From Bacteroidaceae bacterium (lineage in GTDB: Bacteria > Bacteroidota > Bacteroidia > Bacteroidales > Bacteroidaceae), in NCBI GenBank assembly GCA_017483605.1, contig JAFUWG010000025.1, positions 1-64,000 on the forward strand: 64,000 nt of DNA. The letters are read 5' to 3'. Shown piece after piece: positions 51,901 to 59,592 of the stretch (the first letter of the stretch is position 1; every line of letters starts with the position of its first letter). A program made the position numbers and the translations under genes. The notes beneath the pieces are model-generated. The model was not told the origin of the DNA. It was given only the letters and a program-made list of their open reading frames with translations, and did not search any database.

Positions 51901-52821
51901 ACACTCACCGCTGTCGCTCCTGCCGGCTATCGATTTGCCGGATGGAAGAACGGAGTCACATCGAGCGACTATGTAACGACCGAAGAGGATTACAGCATCC
52001 CAACCTCTGGTGCGCTGAGGCTCACAGCCGTCTTTGAGGAGATTCCAGCAGACGAGATGATTGCCAAAGGCATCACCCCTGTGCGTGTCAACGAGGTCAG
52101 CGCTGCTAACTCAATGTATGTGAACGACCACTTCAAGAAGGACGATTGGGTGGAACTTTACAATACGACCGACAAGGACATCGACATCTCCGGCATGTAC
52201 ATCTCCGACAATGCCGAGAAGCCACAGAAGTACCAGATTCCTACCGACAACGCACTCATCAACACGATTATTCCAGCCCACGGCTACAAAGTCATCTGGT
52301 GCGACAAGCGTGAAAACATCGGCTCTGCCATCCACACATCGTTCAAGTTGGCATCCGAAGGTGGTGACGTAGTCATCTCTACCAACACATACGCCGACAC
52401 GCTTCGCTATGCCACACACCTGGGCACACAGACCTTCGGTCGTTATCCCGACGGTGCTAACGACACCTACGTGATGAACGCACCGACCATCGACAAGAGC
52501 AACCTGCTCAGTAGTTATGACACACTCTTCGTGGCACCTATCAACGATCCTGACCCAGACGCCATCCGCAGTTACACCAAGGAAGGTGGCATCACCATTG
52601 CTTACGTAGAGGGCGCGGTGAACGTGAAGAGTGAAGATGCAGCCATCCGTTCCATCGCTGTCTTCAGCACTTCCGGCATGAAGATGCCAGTCGAGCCGAT
52701 GATGCGTCAGGGCGACCAGTTTGCATCCATCCATGTCGCCACACTTCCTCGTGGCATCTACATTGTGAAGGCTGTCACTGCTGAAGGCGATGAATGCCAC
52801 ATCAAATTCATCGTAAAGTAA
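48967..52821 (+). CDS. Secreted multidomain CotH-kinase-like protein
   Basis: A 1284-residue exported protein with a signal peptide (ending LSGYAQ). In order: an N-terminal beta-sandwich that may bind carbohydrate (20-210), a BIG2 immunoglobulin domain (about 213-296), a lamin-tail domain (about 303-425), a chitobiase-like domain with TTDGTSPT (about 455-535), a CotH region (about 540-930) with FHFVLFDLDGALS as catalytic-site-like Asp pair, an InlB-type repeat (about 990-1050), a second lamin-tail domain and a C-terminal segment (SIAVFSTSGMKM...GIYIVKAV) like a type IX sorting domain. CotH proteins can be Ser/Thr kinases of surface proteins. Confidence 0.88.
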   Translation: MKKLTSLLLLALASLSGYAQDWIDVTDMYIVNPRFDNNDRTTGWEGWPDFGAANPRENAEHYETWYFDNYQTLTGLTPGKYRLTLDAFYRIGSASNDYQLYTSGEYVDHQYATLYANLSSGRVETPIVPLSSAALEESLGGGTSRVGNSRLYVPNNMEAAYYWFEAGYYDNSVEFEVGADGTVTIGIYKYNLEWSDWVCLDNWKLEYWGTLTKATGITLSETDIEMVKAQVFDLKATVQPANATYRNVTWSSSNEKVAIVNNKGQVTAVGLGTCRIIATSVDGSDVKAECKVTVSNNPATAENIIINEIMAANVDVYLDPSQNYGSWVELYNPTSKSVSLGGLYVSDDPKNLKKHKLIETYGVVAAHGYALLNFDHFEVWTPYAYRQIDDKLDCDGGTIIISDGSKIIAQQDYPEAISRTSYARTTDGGEEWGTTGNPSPGLSNQANGGFATTRLDAPIVDKDAQLFAGSLQICVNIPEGATLRYTTDGTSPTLDRGETSTTGIFNINYTTCFRFRLFKDGYLPSTVVTRTYIYNEGNYPFPIISVVTDDNNFYSEDRGVFEQGPYGRPGNGQTSKCNWNMDWDRPVSFEYLNEKGECVVSQECDLSICGGWSRAWSPRSFKLKAKKVYDFKNTFDTQFFDEKPYLKSKTLQIRNGGNDTSNRIKDGAIQEVVARSGMYVDYQSWQPVHVFINGWHYAVLNMREPNNKDYGYANYGIDTDEMDQFEMSPDSGYVQMKGTDESFLRLVELSENAEDENTYEEIGKLLDIDEYINYMAVELYTGNWDWPQNNVKGFRDQNDGKFHFVLFDLDGALSTNTPFDTFFGKETYTFDTLHGFDYSKNENVEGQHVRAKIQFVTLFKNLLKNETFRKQFIDTYCIVGGSVFKAAHVKSIITEMRDYLAQGNYVSPQNTANTLMSSFTSTYNSNLVNQLKNCTHMQLKSVTRRPATIATNVPEAKILIDGIELPYSDFDGYLFPPVTLTAVAPAGYRFAGWKNGVTSSDYVTTEEDYSIPTSGALRLTAVFEEIPADEMIAKGITPVRVNEVSAANSMYVNDHFKKDDWVELYNTTDKDIDISGMYISDNAEKPQKYQIPTDNALINTIIPAHGYKVIWCDKRENIGSAIHTSFKLASEGGDVVISTNTYADTLRYATHLGTQTFGRYPDGANDTYVMNAPTIDKSNLLSSYDTLFVAPINDPDPDAIRSYTKEGGITIAYVEGAVNVKSEDAAIRSIAVFSTSGMKMPVEPMMRQGDQFASIHVATLPRGIYIVKAVTAEGDECHIKFIVK

Positions 52822-52875
52822 GATTTAATAGCCAAAAACAACAATTTTAACAAATAATTTAAAAAAATCTCCACA

Positions 52876-52971
52876 GAAAGGATGGAGAATGAAGAAAAAC
52901 TTGTTATATTTGCAACACTTTCCGAAAGGAACATGCAAAAACATGCAAGGAGGCTTCGTTCTCCATCCTTC
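52876..52971 (+). promoter_or_regulatory. galE promoter inside a terminator-like hairpin
   Basis: AAGGATGGAGAAtGAAG (52878-52894) pairs with CTTCgTTCTCCATCCTT (52954-52970), followed by CTTTTT. The -7 element TATATTTGC (52905-52913) is in the loop. Read-through from the CotH gene would make the full hairpin, whereas RNA started at the internal promoter would lack its 5' arm. Confidence 0.65.
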
Positions 52972-52994
52972 TTTTTATCAAAACAACAGAACAC

Positions 52995-54029
52995 ATGAAA
53001 GAAACAATCCTCGTGACCGGCGGAACCGGTTTCATCGGCTCACACACAACAGTAGAACTCCAGCAGGCAGGTTATGACGTTGTCATCATCGACAACCTCT
53101 CCAACTCCAATGCTAACGTAGTGGACGGCATCGAGAAAATCACTGGCATACGCCCCGCCTTCGAAAAAGTTGACCTGAACGACTATGCAGCAACTGAGGC
53201 TGTATTCAAGAAATATCAAATCAAGGGTTGTATCCACTTCGCCGCATCCAAGGCAGTGGGCGAATCAGTCGAGAAGCCACTTCTCTACTACCGCAACAAC
53301 CTCAACTCCCTCATGAACGTACTCGAACTGATGGTGAAGTACGGTGGCAAGGGCATTATCTTCTCTTCTTCCTGCACGGTCTATGGACAGCCCACCGAAG
53401 AGAACCTGCCAGTCACAGAGGAGGCACCTATCCAGAAGGCACTTTCGCCCTATGGCAACACGAAGCAAATCAACGAGGAAATCATTCAGGACTACATCCA
53501 CTCGGGTGCACCTATCAAGTCCATCATCCTCCGCTACTTCAACCCTATCGGTGCCCATCCATCAGCACTCATCGGCGAACTGCCCAACGGCGTTCCGATG
53601 AACCTCATCCCATTCGTCACTCAGACTGCAATCGGCATCCGCAAGCAGTTGAAGATATTCGGCAACGACTACAACACCCCCGACCACACCTGCATCCGCG
53701 ACTACATCTATGTGGTTGACCTTGCCAAAGCACACGTCAAGGCAATGCAGCGTGTACTCGAAAAGGAGACCGACCCTGTGGAAGTCTTCAACATCGGTAC
53801 TGGTCATGGCTACTCCACCCTCGAAATCGTGGAAGGATTCGAGAAGGCTACAGGCGTGAAACTTCCTTGGGAGTACGCACCTCGTCGCGAAGGCGACATC
53901 GAAGCCATCTGGGGCAATGTGGACAAAGCCAACAAGGTGCTCGGTTGGAGCGCCGACACACCACTCGACGAAATCCTTGCTTCGGCTTGGAAATGGCAGG
54001 AGAAACTGCGTGCCGACGGTGTACAGTAA
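52995..54029 (+). CDS. galE: UDP-glucose 4-epimerase
   Basis: A 344-residue extended-SDR enzyme interconverting UDP-glucose and UDP-galactose. The NAD loop is TGGTGFIGSH, Ser/Cys SSSCTVYG surrounds the active site, and the YxxxK pair is in SPYGNTK. RYFNPIGAHPS and YNTPDHTCIRDYIYVVDLAKAH are GalE signatures. Length and motifs are normal. It supplies UDP-galactose for glycan synthesis and takes galactose into metabolism. It has its own promoter and is followed by two hairpins. Confidence 0.97.
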   Translation: MKETILVTGGTGFIGSHTTVELQQAGYDVVIIDNLSNSNANVVDGIEKITGIRPAFEKVDLNDYAATEAVFKKYQIKGCIHFAASKAVGESVEKPLLYYRNNLNSLMNVLELMVKYGGKGIIFSSSCTVYGQPTEENLPVTEEAPIQKALSPYGNTKQINEEIIQDYIHSGAPIKSIILRYFNPIGAHPSALIGELPNGVPMNLIPFVTQTAIGIRKQLKIFGNDYNTPDHTCIRDYIYVVDLAKAHVKAMQRVLEKETDPVEVFNIGTGHGYSTLEIVEGFEKATGVKLPWEYAPRREGDIEAIWGNVDKANKVLGWSADTPLDEILASAWKWQEKLRADGVQ

Positions 54030-54037
54030 GAAGAAAC

Positions 54038-54169
54038 TATCAATGTCCAAGGGGCAGAACTGACTGAAAGATTGTACTTTTCCGAAGCGTCGGAGCGAAA
54101 AAGTGCAGGTTCTGTCCACAAGGACATTTTGATAATAAGAAACGTTCTGGTCGTGAACCAGATTCGTTT
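54038..54169 (+). terminator. Structured 3' region of galE with two hairpins
   Basis: A long interrupted stem (TATCA..GTCC at 54038-54048 with GGAC..TTGATA at 54122-54134, and GGCAGAAC with GTTCTGTCC inside it) is followed by a compact stem TCTGGT/ACCAGA (54140-54169). Together they probably terminate galE transcription or stabilise its 3' end. Confidence 0.6.
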
Positions 54170-54320
54170 GTCGTGTTTTATTTTGTGTTTGTGTTGTGGC
54201 TATTCTTTTGCGTGAGCAACGGGGTAGCCCTTTTTTATGTCCCTGCCCCAACCCTTCCACTTCCCTTTTTTCCGTTCGGGCACACCCCTCCACCCTTTCG
54301 TCCTGTTTCCCTATCAGCCA

Positions 54321-54389
54321 TAGCCGCATAGGCTCATGAGCCTTCCCCGCATAGGCTCGCGAGGGTTAGCCGCATAGGCTCACAGGGGT
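54321..54389. repeat. 23-bp-period array, locus 6
   Basis: Units start at 54321, 54344 and 54367 with a 23-bp period, sharing TAGCCGCATAGGCTCA with locus 4 and TCCCCGCATA with locus 5. A partial unit follows at 54390. It lies between the convergent ends of galE and the OmpH gene. Confidence 0.9.
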
Positions 54390-54480
54390 TAGCGGCTATC
54401 CCCCTGACACATCAAGGAAAGACCTCCGACACAACAAAGACAGAACCTCCGACACACAAAGGTATCCTACAGACAACATC

Positions 54481-54510
54481 AAGGGCAGAACCCGACGGGA
54501 TTCTGCCCTT
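54481..54510. terminator. Hairpin after the OmpH-like gene
   Basis: AAGGGCAGAA (54481-54490) and TTCTGCCCTT (54501-54510) form a strong 10-bp stem with inner CCG/CGG pairs. No long T run follows on either strand. It probably ends the OmpH transcript. Confidence 0.6.
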
Positions 54511-54538
54511 GCACGATGAAAAAATTTGTTGGTTGTTT

Positions 54539-55162
54539 TTATTTTTTCTCCTCCTTCTTAGGAGCAGTCTTTGTGTAACGCTTGTTGAGTGCCTTCACCA
54601 CCTCGTCCGTCACATCATAAGCCTCGTTGGCATAGAGCACGTTGTCAATGCCTGACGACTTGCAGAGGATGAAATCGTAACCCTTCTCCTTGGCGTATGA
54701 CTTGGTGAAGTTCTGGATGGTGTCAGTCAGAGCCTGAAACTCCTTCTGATATTCCTCTTGCAGCGAATTGCTCAGACGAGCCTGCAAGTCCTGCAAGTCC
54801 TGCTGCAACTTGGCAAGACGTGCCTGTTCAGCCTCAAACTGCTGCTGTGTGAACTGGTTGCTCTGATACTTGCGGTTGAACTCCTGCATCTGAGTCGTGA
54901 AGTTCTTTCCCTTGGCGTTGATGGTTGCCTCGGCATTGGCACGCTTCTTGGTGAACTCTTCTTCGAGGTCCTGGCACTTCTTATACTGAGAAGTCAGTGT
55001 GTCAATCTGCACGTAAGCAATCTTGTAATTCTGTGATTTTTCGCTGGCAGCCTTCGGGGCTTCCTGAGCCGGAGCCGTTTCGCCAGATTTGTTGCAAGAG
55101 GTGATGGCTACCGTTGCAGCCACCATAAGTCCCGAAAGGACAAGTGTAGTAATTTTTTTCAT
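54539..55162 (-). CDS. OmpH/Skp-like lipoprotein chaperone
   Basis: A 207-residue protein with a lipoprotein signal (MKKITTLVLSGLMVAATVAITSC). After a flexible linker comes the OmpH/Skp pattern: a strand IAYVQIDTL, two long coiled helices rich in Gln and Lys (NFTTQMQEFNRKYQSNQFTQQQFEAEQARL), and YDFILCKSSGIDNVLYANEAYDVTDEVVKALN at the end. Skp binds unfolded outer-membrane proteins in the periplasm. It would be membrane tethered, unlike soluble E. coli Skp. The C-terminal tail is Lys/Glu-rich. Confidence 0.9.
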   Translation of the reverse strand: MKKITTLVLSGLMVAATVAITSCNKSGETAPAQEAPKAASEKSQNYKIAYVQIDTLTSQYKKCQDLEEEFTKKRANAEATINAKGKNFTTQMQEFNRKYQSNQFTQQQFEAEQARLAKLQQDLQDLQARLSNSLQEEYQKEFQALTDTIQNFTKSYAKEKGYDFILCKSSGIDNVLYANEAYDVTDEVVKALNKRYTKTAPKKEEKK

Positions 55163-55184
55163 GTATAAAGGTATAATTAAATCT

Positions 55185-55388
55185 TTACTCTTTCACTGCG
55201 TAAGGAGACTTGTGCCGCATGGCAAAGTCCTGGCTCTGGATGCAGGTGATGCCTCGGTCACGCATGGCTTTCGACTGGCTGACGTGTGTCTTCACAAAGC
55301 GTCCGTTCTTTTTCAGCAATACACGGACTGAGAGAGACAGCACCGCGATGGCAACGAAAATGAGGCTAAAGATGAATAGTTTCAACAT
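55185..55388 (-). CDS. Small single-pass membrane protein
   Basis: A 67-residue protein with one N-terminal membrane helix (LFIFSLIFVAIAVLSLSVRVLL) and a basic tail (KTHVSQSKAMRDRGITCIQSQDFAMRH). I recognise the pattern as a small conserved protein of Bacteroidales (KTHxxxxKAMRxxGIxCxxSQD), with no known function. It has its own TATCTTTGC promoter and precedes the OmpH-like gene by 22 bases, so the two may be co-transcribed. Confidence 0.75.
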   Translation of the reverse strand: MLKLFIFSLIFVAIAVLSLSVRVLLKKNGRFVKTHVSQSKAMRDRGITCIQSQDFAMRHKSPYAVKE

Positions 55389-55395
55389 TTTTTCT

Positions 55396-55427
55396 TATCT
55401 TTGCAGTCAAAATTCTTTGCAAAGATA
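55396..55427. promoter_or_regulatory. Convergent overlapping promoter elements
   Basis: TATCTTTGC on the plus strand (55396-55404) and on the minus strand (55419-55427) face each other and are arms of one inverted repeat, CTTATCTTTGCA with TGCAAAGATAAG. The minus one serves the small membrane protein; the plus one could serve the gene at 55518. Confidence 0.6.
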
Positions 55428-55517
55428 AGAGTTAAAAAGGACGCTACGATAGGAACACGTCGTTTTTTAACCTTATTTAGTAAAAAAACAATGAATGTAC
55501 GGTAAAACCATCCATTT

Positions 55518-55820
55518 ATGGGAGAGAAAACAGAACAAAGAACACTGAGGCGAGGCTTTTTCCCGCTGCACCTCCGCGTGGACGACCGTCTGAACGAGAA
55601 TGCCCGCGAACTGCTGGTGCGTTTCCTTCAGCATCTCTCGGAAAGTTACGACCTGCAAGTGCTGGAAGAACCCACCGAGCGTGCCGAAGCCATCATCGCC
55701 GTCCCCTTTCCCGACAAGGAACGGGCGCGGGTGGAGTTCAACTTGTTTGCCAGCGAAGTGGAGGATGCTTGCGGCGACCCTCTGCGCTACTATTTCTTCA
55801 TGGAAAGCCAGTATAATTGA
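55518..55820 (+). CDS. Small conserved protein of unknown function
   Basis: A 100-residue soluble protein with mixed charge and regular alpha/beta pattern (FFPLHLRVDDRLNENARELLVRFLQHLSESYDLQVLEEPTERAEAIIAVPF). No signal peptide or catalytic motif is visible. The intact frame, codon use similar to its neighbours and a promoter about 115 bases upstream make it a probable gene. I do not recognise a named family. It lies upstream of prs with its own promoter between them. Confidence 0.65.
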   Translation: MGEKTEQRTLRRGFFPLHLRVDDRLNENARELLVRFLQHLSESYDLQVLEEPTERAEAIIAVPFPDKERARVEFNLFASEVEDACGDPLRYYFFMESQYN

Positions 55821-55903
55821 CATTTGCCAATTGACAAATGATAATTAGTTGCCTGAAAGGAAAATTTGTCAACGGTCAATGACCTATTATCAATTATTTT
55901 CAT

Positions 55904-55912
55904 TACCTTTGC
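55904..55912 (+). promoter_or_regulatory. prs promoter
   Basis: TACCTTTGC, 34 bases before ATG 55946. Confidence 0.75.
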
Positions 55913-55945
55913 ACTAAATTTAACCTATTAACTTCAAAAAGCATC

Positions 55946-56884
55946 ATGAGTGACGTAAGACCTTTTAAGGTATTCTCTGGTACAAAGACAAGATATTTGG
56001 CAGAACGCATCTGCCAGAGTTTAGGCTGTCCGCTGGGCAACATGATTATCACACACTTCGCCGACGGCGAGTTTGCCGTATCGTTCGAAGAGTCCATCCG
56101 AGGCGACGATGTGTTCCTCGTGCAATCGACCTTCCCCAACAGCGACAACCTGATGGAGTTGCTACTAATGATTGACGCAGCCAAGCGTGCCAGTGCACAC
56201 AGCATCGTGGCAGTCATCCCTTACTTCGGATGGGCTCGCCAAGACCGCAAGGACAAGCCCCGTGTCAGCATCGGTGCCAAACTCGTGGCAGACTTGCTGA
56301 GCGTTGCGGGCATCGACCGTCTCATCACGATGGACCTCCATGCCGACCAGATTCAGGGCTTCTTCGATGTGCCCGTTGACCACCTCTATGGTTCGCTGGT
56401 CGAAGTGCCATACGTAGAGAATCTCCACCTTGAGAACCTCGTCATTGCCACTCCTGATGCCGGCGGTGCCAAACGTGCTCGTCTGTTCGCCAAGAAGTTG
56501 AATGCTCCTCTCGTTCTCTGCAACAAGACCCGTGCCGCCGCCAATGTGGTCGAGTCCATCCAAATCATTGGTGATGTGGAAGGCAAGGATGTGGTGCTCG
56601 TGGACGATATGGTAGATACTGCTGGAACCATCACCCGTGCAGCCGACGAGATGATGAAGGCTGGTGCCCATAGTGTGCGTGCCGTAGCAAGCCACTGTGT
56701 GATGAGCGACCCTGCCAGCGACCGTGTACAAAACTCTGCCCTCATCGAGATGGTCTTCACCGACTCCATCCCCTACGCACAGAAGTGCCCGAAAGTGGTG
56801 CAACTCTCCATCGCCGACATGTTCGCCCGTGCCATCCGCGCTGTGTCTGAGCAAAAGAGCGTCAGCGAAGAATTCAATTTTTAA
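55946..56884 (+). CDS. prs: Ribose-phosphate pyrophosphokinase
   Basis: A 312-residue enzyme making PRPP from ribose-5-phosphate and ATP for nucleotide, His and Trp synthesis. Signatures are FADGEFAVSFEESIRGDDVFLVQST, the flexible loop RQDRKDKPRVSIGAKLVADLL, and the PRPP-binding loop DVVLVDDMVDTAGTI. Length is normal for class I bacterial PRPP synthetases. The nucleotidyltransferase gene starts 6 bases after its stop. Confidence 0.97.
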   Translation: MSDVRPFKVFSGTKTRYLAERICQSLGCPLGNMIITHFADGEFAVSFEESIRGDDVFLVQSTFPNSDNLMELLLMIDAAKRASAHSIVAVIPYFGWARQDRKDKPRVSIGAKLVADLLSVAGIDRLITMDLHADQIQGFFDVPVDHLYGSLVEVPYVENLHLENLVIATPDAGGAKRARLFAKKLNAPLVLCNKTRAAANVVESIQIIGDVEGKDVVLVDDMVDTAGTITRAADEMMKAGAHSVRAVASHCVMSDPASDRVQNSALIEMVFTDSIPYAQKCPKVVQLSIADMFARAIRAVSEQKSVSEEFNF

Positions 56885-56890
56885 TGCCCC

Positions 56891-57586
56891 ATGAAGTTTG
56901 CCATCCTTGCAGCAGGAGAAGGTTCTCGACTGGCACAAGAGGGCGTGGAACTGCCTAAGCCATTGGTCAAGATACAGGGTGAAGCGATGATAGACCGCCT
57001 CATCCGTATCTTCAATGACAGTGGTGCTGAAGACATCTACATCATCACCAACAACCTCACGCCGCTCACCCAGAACCACCTGCGAGAATTGCAGGAGGCA
57101 GACCCCAAGATACACATTATTATAAAAACGACACTGTCGTCCATGCACAGTTTCTACGAACTGCGGCAAATCATGGGCGACGGCAAGTTCTGTCTCACCA
57201 CGGTGGACACCATCTTCCGCGAGGACGACTTCCGTCGGTACATCGCGGCGTGGGCTGCCTCCACCGACGACGGCATGATGGCGGTGACCGACTATATCGA
57301 CGACGAGAAGCCGCTCTACATCGCCACTGACTCCGACCTCCGCATCACCGCTTTTCTCGACTCCGAGCCTCAACGCTACATCTCAGGTGGCATCTACGGA
57401 CTGGACGAACGAAGTTTCCCCGTCATCGACAAGTGCATCAGCGAGGGGCAGTCACGCATGAGGAACTTCCAGCGGCAATTGGTGAAGGACGGACTTCGCC
57501 TGAAAGCCTATCCCTTCAGCAAAATCCTCGATGTGGACCACGCAAGCGACATCGAGAAGGCGGAAGCATTTTTGGCTACGACATAA
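56891..57586 (+). CDS. Nucleotidyltransferase, NDP-sugar pyrophosphorylase-like
   Basis: A 231-residue single-domain nucleotidyltransferase. The N-terminal LAAGEGSRLAQEGVELPKPLVKIQG is the NTP-binding signature, with Lys in PKPLV binding the sugar phosphate. LTTVDTIF holds the metal-binding Asp, and FSKILDVDHASDIEKAE resembles the second metal site of MobA/GlmU-like folds. No left-handed beta-helix domain follows. The sugar is unknown; coupling to prs gives no direct hint. Confidence 0.9.
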   Translation: MKFAILAAGEGSRLAQEGVELPKPLVKIQGEAMIDRLIRIFNDSGAEDIYIITNNLTPLTQNHLRELQEADPKIHIIIKTTLSSMHSFYELRQIMGDGKFCLTTVDTIFREDDFRRYIAAWAASTDDGMMAVTDYIDDEKPLYIATDSDLRITAFLDSEPQRYISGGIYGLDERSFPVIDKCISEGQSRMRNFQRQLVKDGLRLKAYPFSKILDVDHASDIEKAEAFLATT

Positions 57587-57618
57587 AAACTAACAATATT
57601 ACCTAAAACCTAACCAAC

Positions 57619-59589
57619 ATGAACAACAAATTCTTACTCACAACGACTCTCTGCACGCTCCTTTCCCTATCAGCGATGGCTGGCAACAAGAAGACCGTTC
57701 AGGAAGAGCCGAAAGACCCTAACGCCATGGTCGCCTATCTGTTCACCTACTTCAACAGCAACGACCCCAAGGACGAACAGATTTGCTACGCCATCAGCGA
57801 CGACGGCTACAATTTCACGCCGCTCAACCACGGCAATCCAGTCATCTCTTCTGACACCATCGCACTGACCCAGTGTGTACGTGACCCACACATCCTCCGC
57901 TGCGAGGATGGCAAGACTTTCTACATGGTGGTGACCGACATGCGTTCCGCCTACGGATGGTCGAGCAACCGAGGCATGGTGCTGCTCAAATCGACCGACC
58001 TCATCAACTGGCAGCACTCCACCATCAACTTCCCCACCCGCTACACCAAGGAGTGGAAGAATGTCATCCGTGTGTGGGCACCCGAAACCATCTACGACCG
58101 CAAGGCTGGCAAGTACATGGTCTTCTATTCTCTCCGCACCAGCGACCCCGGCTCCTACGACAAGATTTACTATCAGTATGCCAACGCCGACTTTACCGAC
58201 CTCGAAGGCGAACCCAAGTGGCTCTTCGACGCTGGCAATGCAACCATCGACGGCGACATCGTCTATAACGAAGCCGACCAACTCTACCACCTCTTCTACA
58301 AGCAGGAATCTGGCCGAGGCATCTATCAGGCTGCCGCTAAGAACCTGACCGACAAGTGGCAGATGCTGGAGGGCAATGTGGAGCAGACCAAAGAAGCCGT
58401 GGAAGGTGTCGGCGTGTGCAAGACCATCGATGGCAAGTCTTGGATCATCATGTACGACTGCTATGGCAACGGACACTACCAGTTCTGCAAATCTGAAGAC
58501 CTGAAGACCTTCCAGTTTGTGCAGAACACCGAGACGAAGGGCAAGTTCACCCCTCGCCACGGCACCATCATCCCCATCACTCAGGCAGAGAAAGACCGTC
58601 TGCTGAAGGAGTTTGGCAACCACAACCAGCCCATCCTGTCTGGTTTCCATGCCGACCCCGAAGTGCTCTACTCCAACAAGACCAAGAAGTTCTACATCTA
58701 CAGCACCACCGACGGCACCCCCGGTTGGGGCGGTCACGACTTCAGCGTGTTCTCCTCTGACGACCTCGTCAACTGGACCGACGAAGGCAAGATGCTCGAC
58801 GTGAAGGGCGACCAAGTGAAATGGGCGACGGGCAACGCATGGGCGCCCTGCATCATCGAACGCAAGCAGAAGGACGGCTCCTTCAAATATTACTTCTACT
58901 TCTCCGCACACAATCCACAGTCGAACCGCAAGGAAATCGGTGTGGCTGTGAGCGACAACCCCACAGGACCATTCGTGGCAACGGATGCACCCATCGTGAC
59001 CGATGCCGACCGTCCTGTCGGAGTGCGTGGCGGACAAGCCATCGACGTGGATGTGTTCCAAGACCCGAAGTCGGGCAAATACTACCTCTACTGGGGCAAC
59101 GGATTCATGGCAGGCGCCGAACTGAACGACGACATGCTTTCCATCAAGAAGGAAACAACCAAGAACCTCACGCCGAAGGGTGGCAACCTGCAGACCTGGG
59201 CATACCGCGAGGCTCCTTACGTATTCTTCCGCAAGGGCAAATATTACTTCCTCTGGTCGGTGGATGACACTGGTTCTCCCAACTACCACGTCTGCTATGG
59301 CACCAGCACCTCTCCGCTGGGCGACATCCAGATTGACGAGCAGAACTACCGCGTCATCGAGCAAGTGCCCGAAGACAAAATCTACGGCACCGCCCACAAC
59401 TCCATCCTCCAACTGCCCGGCAAAGACGAGTGGTACATCGTTTACCACCGCATCAACAAGAACTTTGCCGACCGCAAGTATGGCGGCGGTGTGCCAGGCA
59501 CCCACCGCGAGGTTTGCATCGACAAGATGACGTTTGACAAGAAAGGCAATATCGTGCCCGTAAAACCCTCACTGAATTTCACTCGATAA
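57619..59589 (+). CDS. Secreted tandem GH43 beta-propeller protein
   Basis: A 656-residue protein with a signal peptide (ending SAMA). It holds two five-bladed propellers. The first (about 35-325) keeps candidate catalytic residues Asp89 (CVRDPHIL), Asp213 (TIDGDIVYN) and Glu262 (AVEGVGVCK). The second (about 338-656) keeps Asp346 (GFHADPEVL), Asp476 or Asp478 (AIDVDVFQDP) and Glu531 (REAPYVFF), plus His593 (YGTAHNS). GH43 enzymes cleave arabinans, xylans and related furanosides. It is followed after 3 bases by agmatine deiminase, an unusual operon partner. Confidence 0.9.
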   Translation: MNNKFLLTTTLCTLLSLSAMAGNKKTVQEEPKDPNAMVAYLFTYFNSNDPKDEQICYAISDDGYNFTPLNHGNPVISSDTIALTQCVRDPHILRCEDGKTFYMVVTDMRSAYGWSSNRGMVLLKSTDLINWQHSTINFPTRYTKEWKNVIRVWAPETIYDRKAGKYMVFYSLRTSDPGSYDKIYYQYANADFTDLEGEPKWLFDAGNATIDGDIVYNEADQLYHLFYKQESGRGIYQAAAKNLTDKWQMLEGNVEQTKEAVEGVGVCKTIDGKSWIIMYDCYGNGHYQFCKSEDLKTFQFVQNTETKGKFTPRHGTIIPITQAEKDRLLKEFGNHNQPILSGFHADPEVLYSNKTKKFYIYSTTDGTPGWGGHDFSVFSSDDLVNWTDEGKMLDVKGDQVKWATGNAWAPCIIERKQKDGSFKYYFYFSAHNPQSNRKEIGVAVSDNPTGPFVATDAPIVTDADRPVGVRGGQAIDVDVFQDPKSGKYYLYWGNGFMAGAELNDDMLSIKKETTKNLTPKGGNLQTWAYREAPYVFFRKGKYYFLWSVDDTGSPNYHVCYGTSTSPLGDIQIDEQNYRVIEQVPEDKIYGTAHNSILQLPGKDEWYIVYHRINKNFADRKYGGGVPGTHREVCIDKMTFDKKGNIVPVKPSLNFTR

Positions 59590-59592
59590 TTC

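Noticed and set aside
57670..59505. A 611-codon open frame on the minus strand opposite the GH43 gene
   Set aside because: Val/Asp-rich shadow of the real gene, whose propeller motifs are clear on the other strand.
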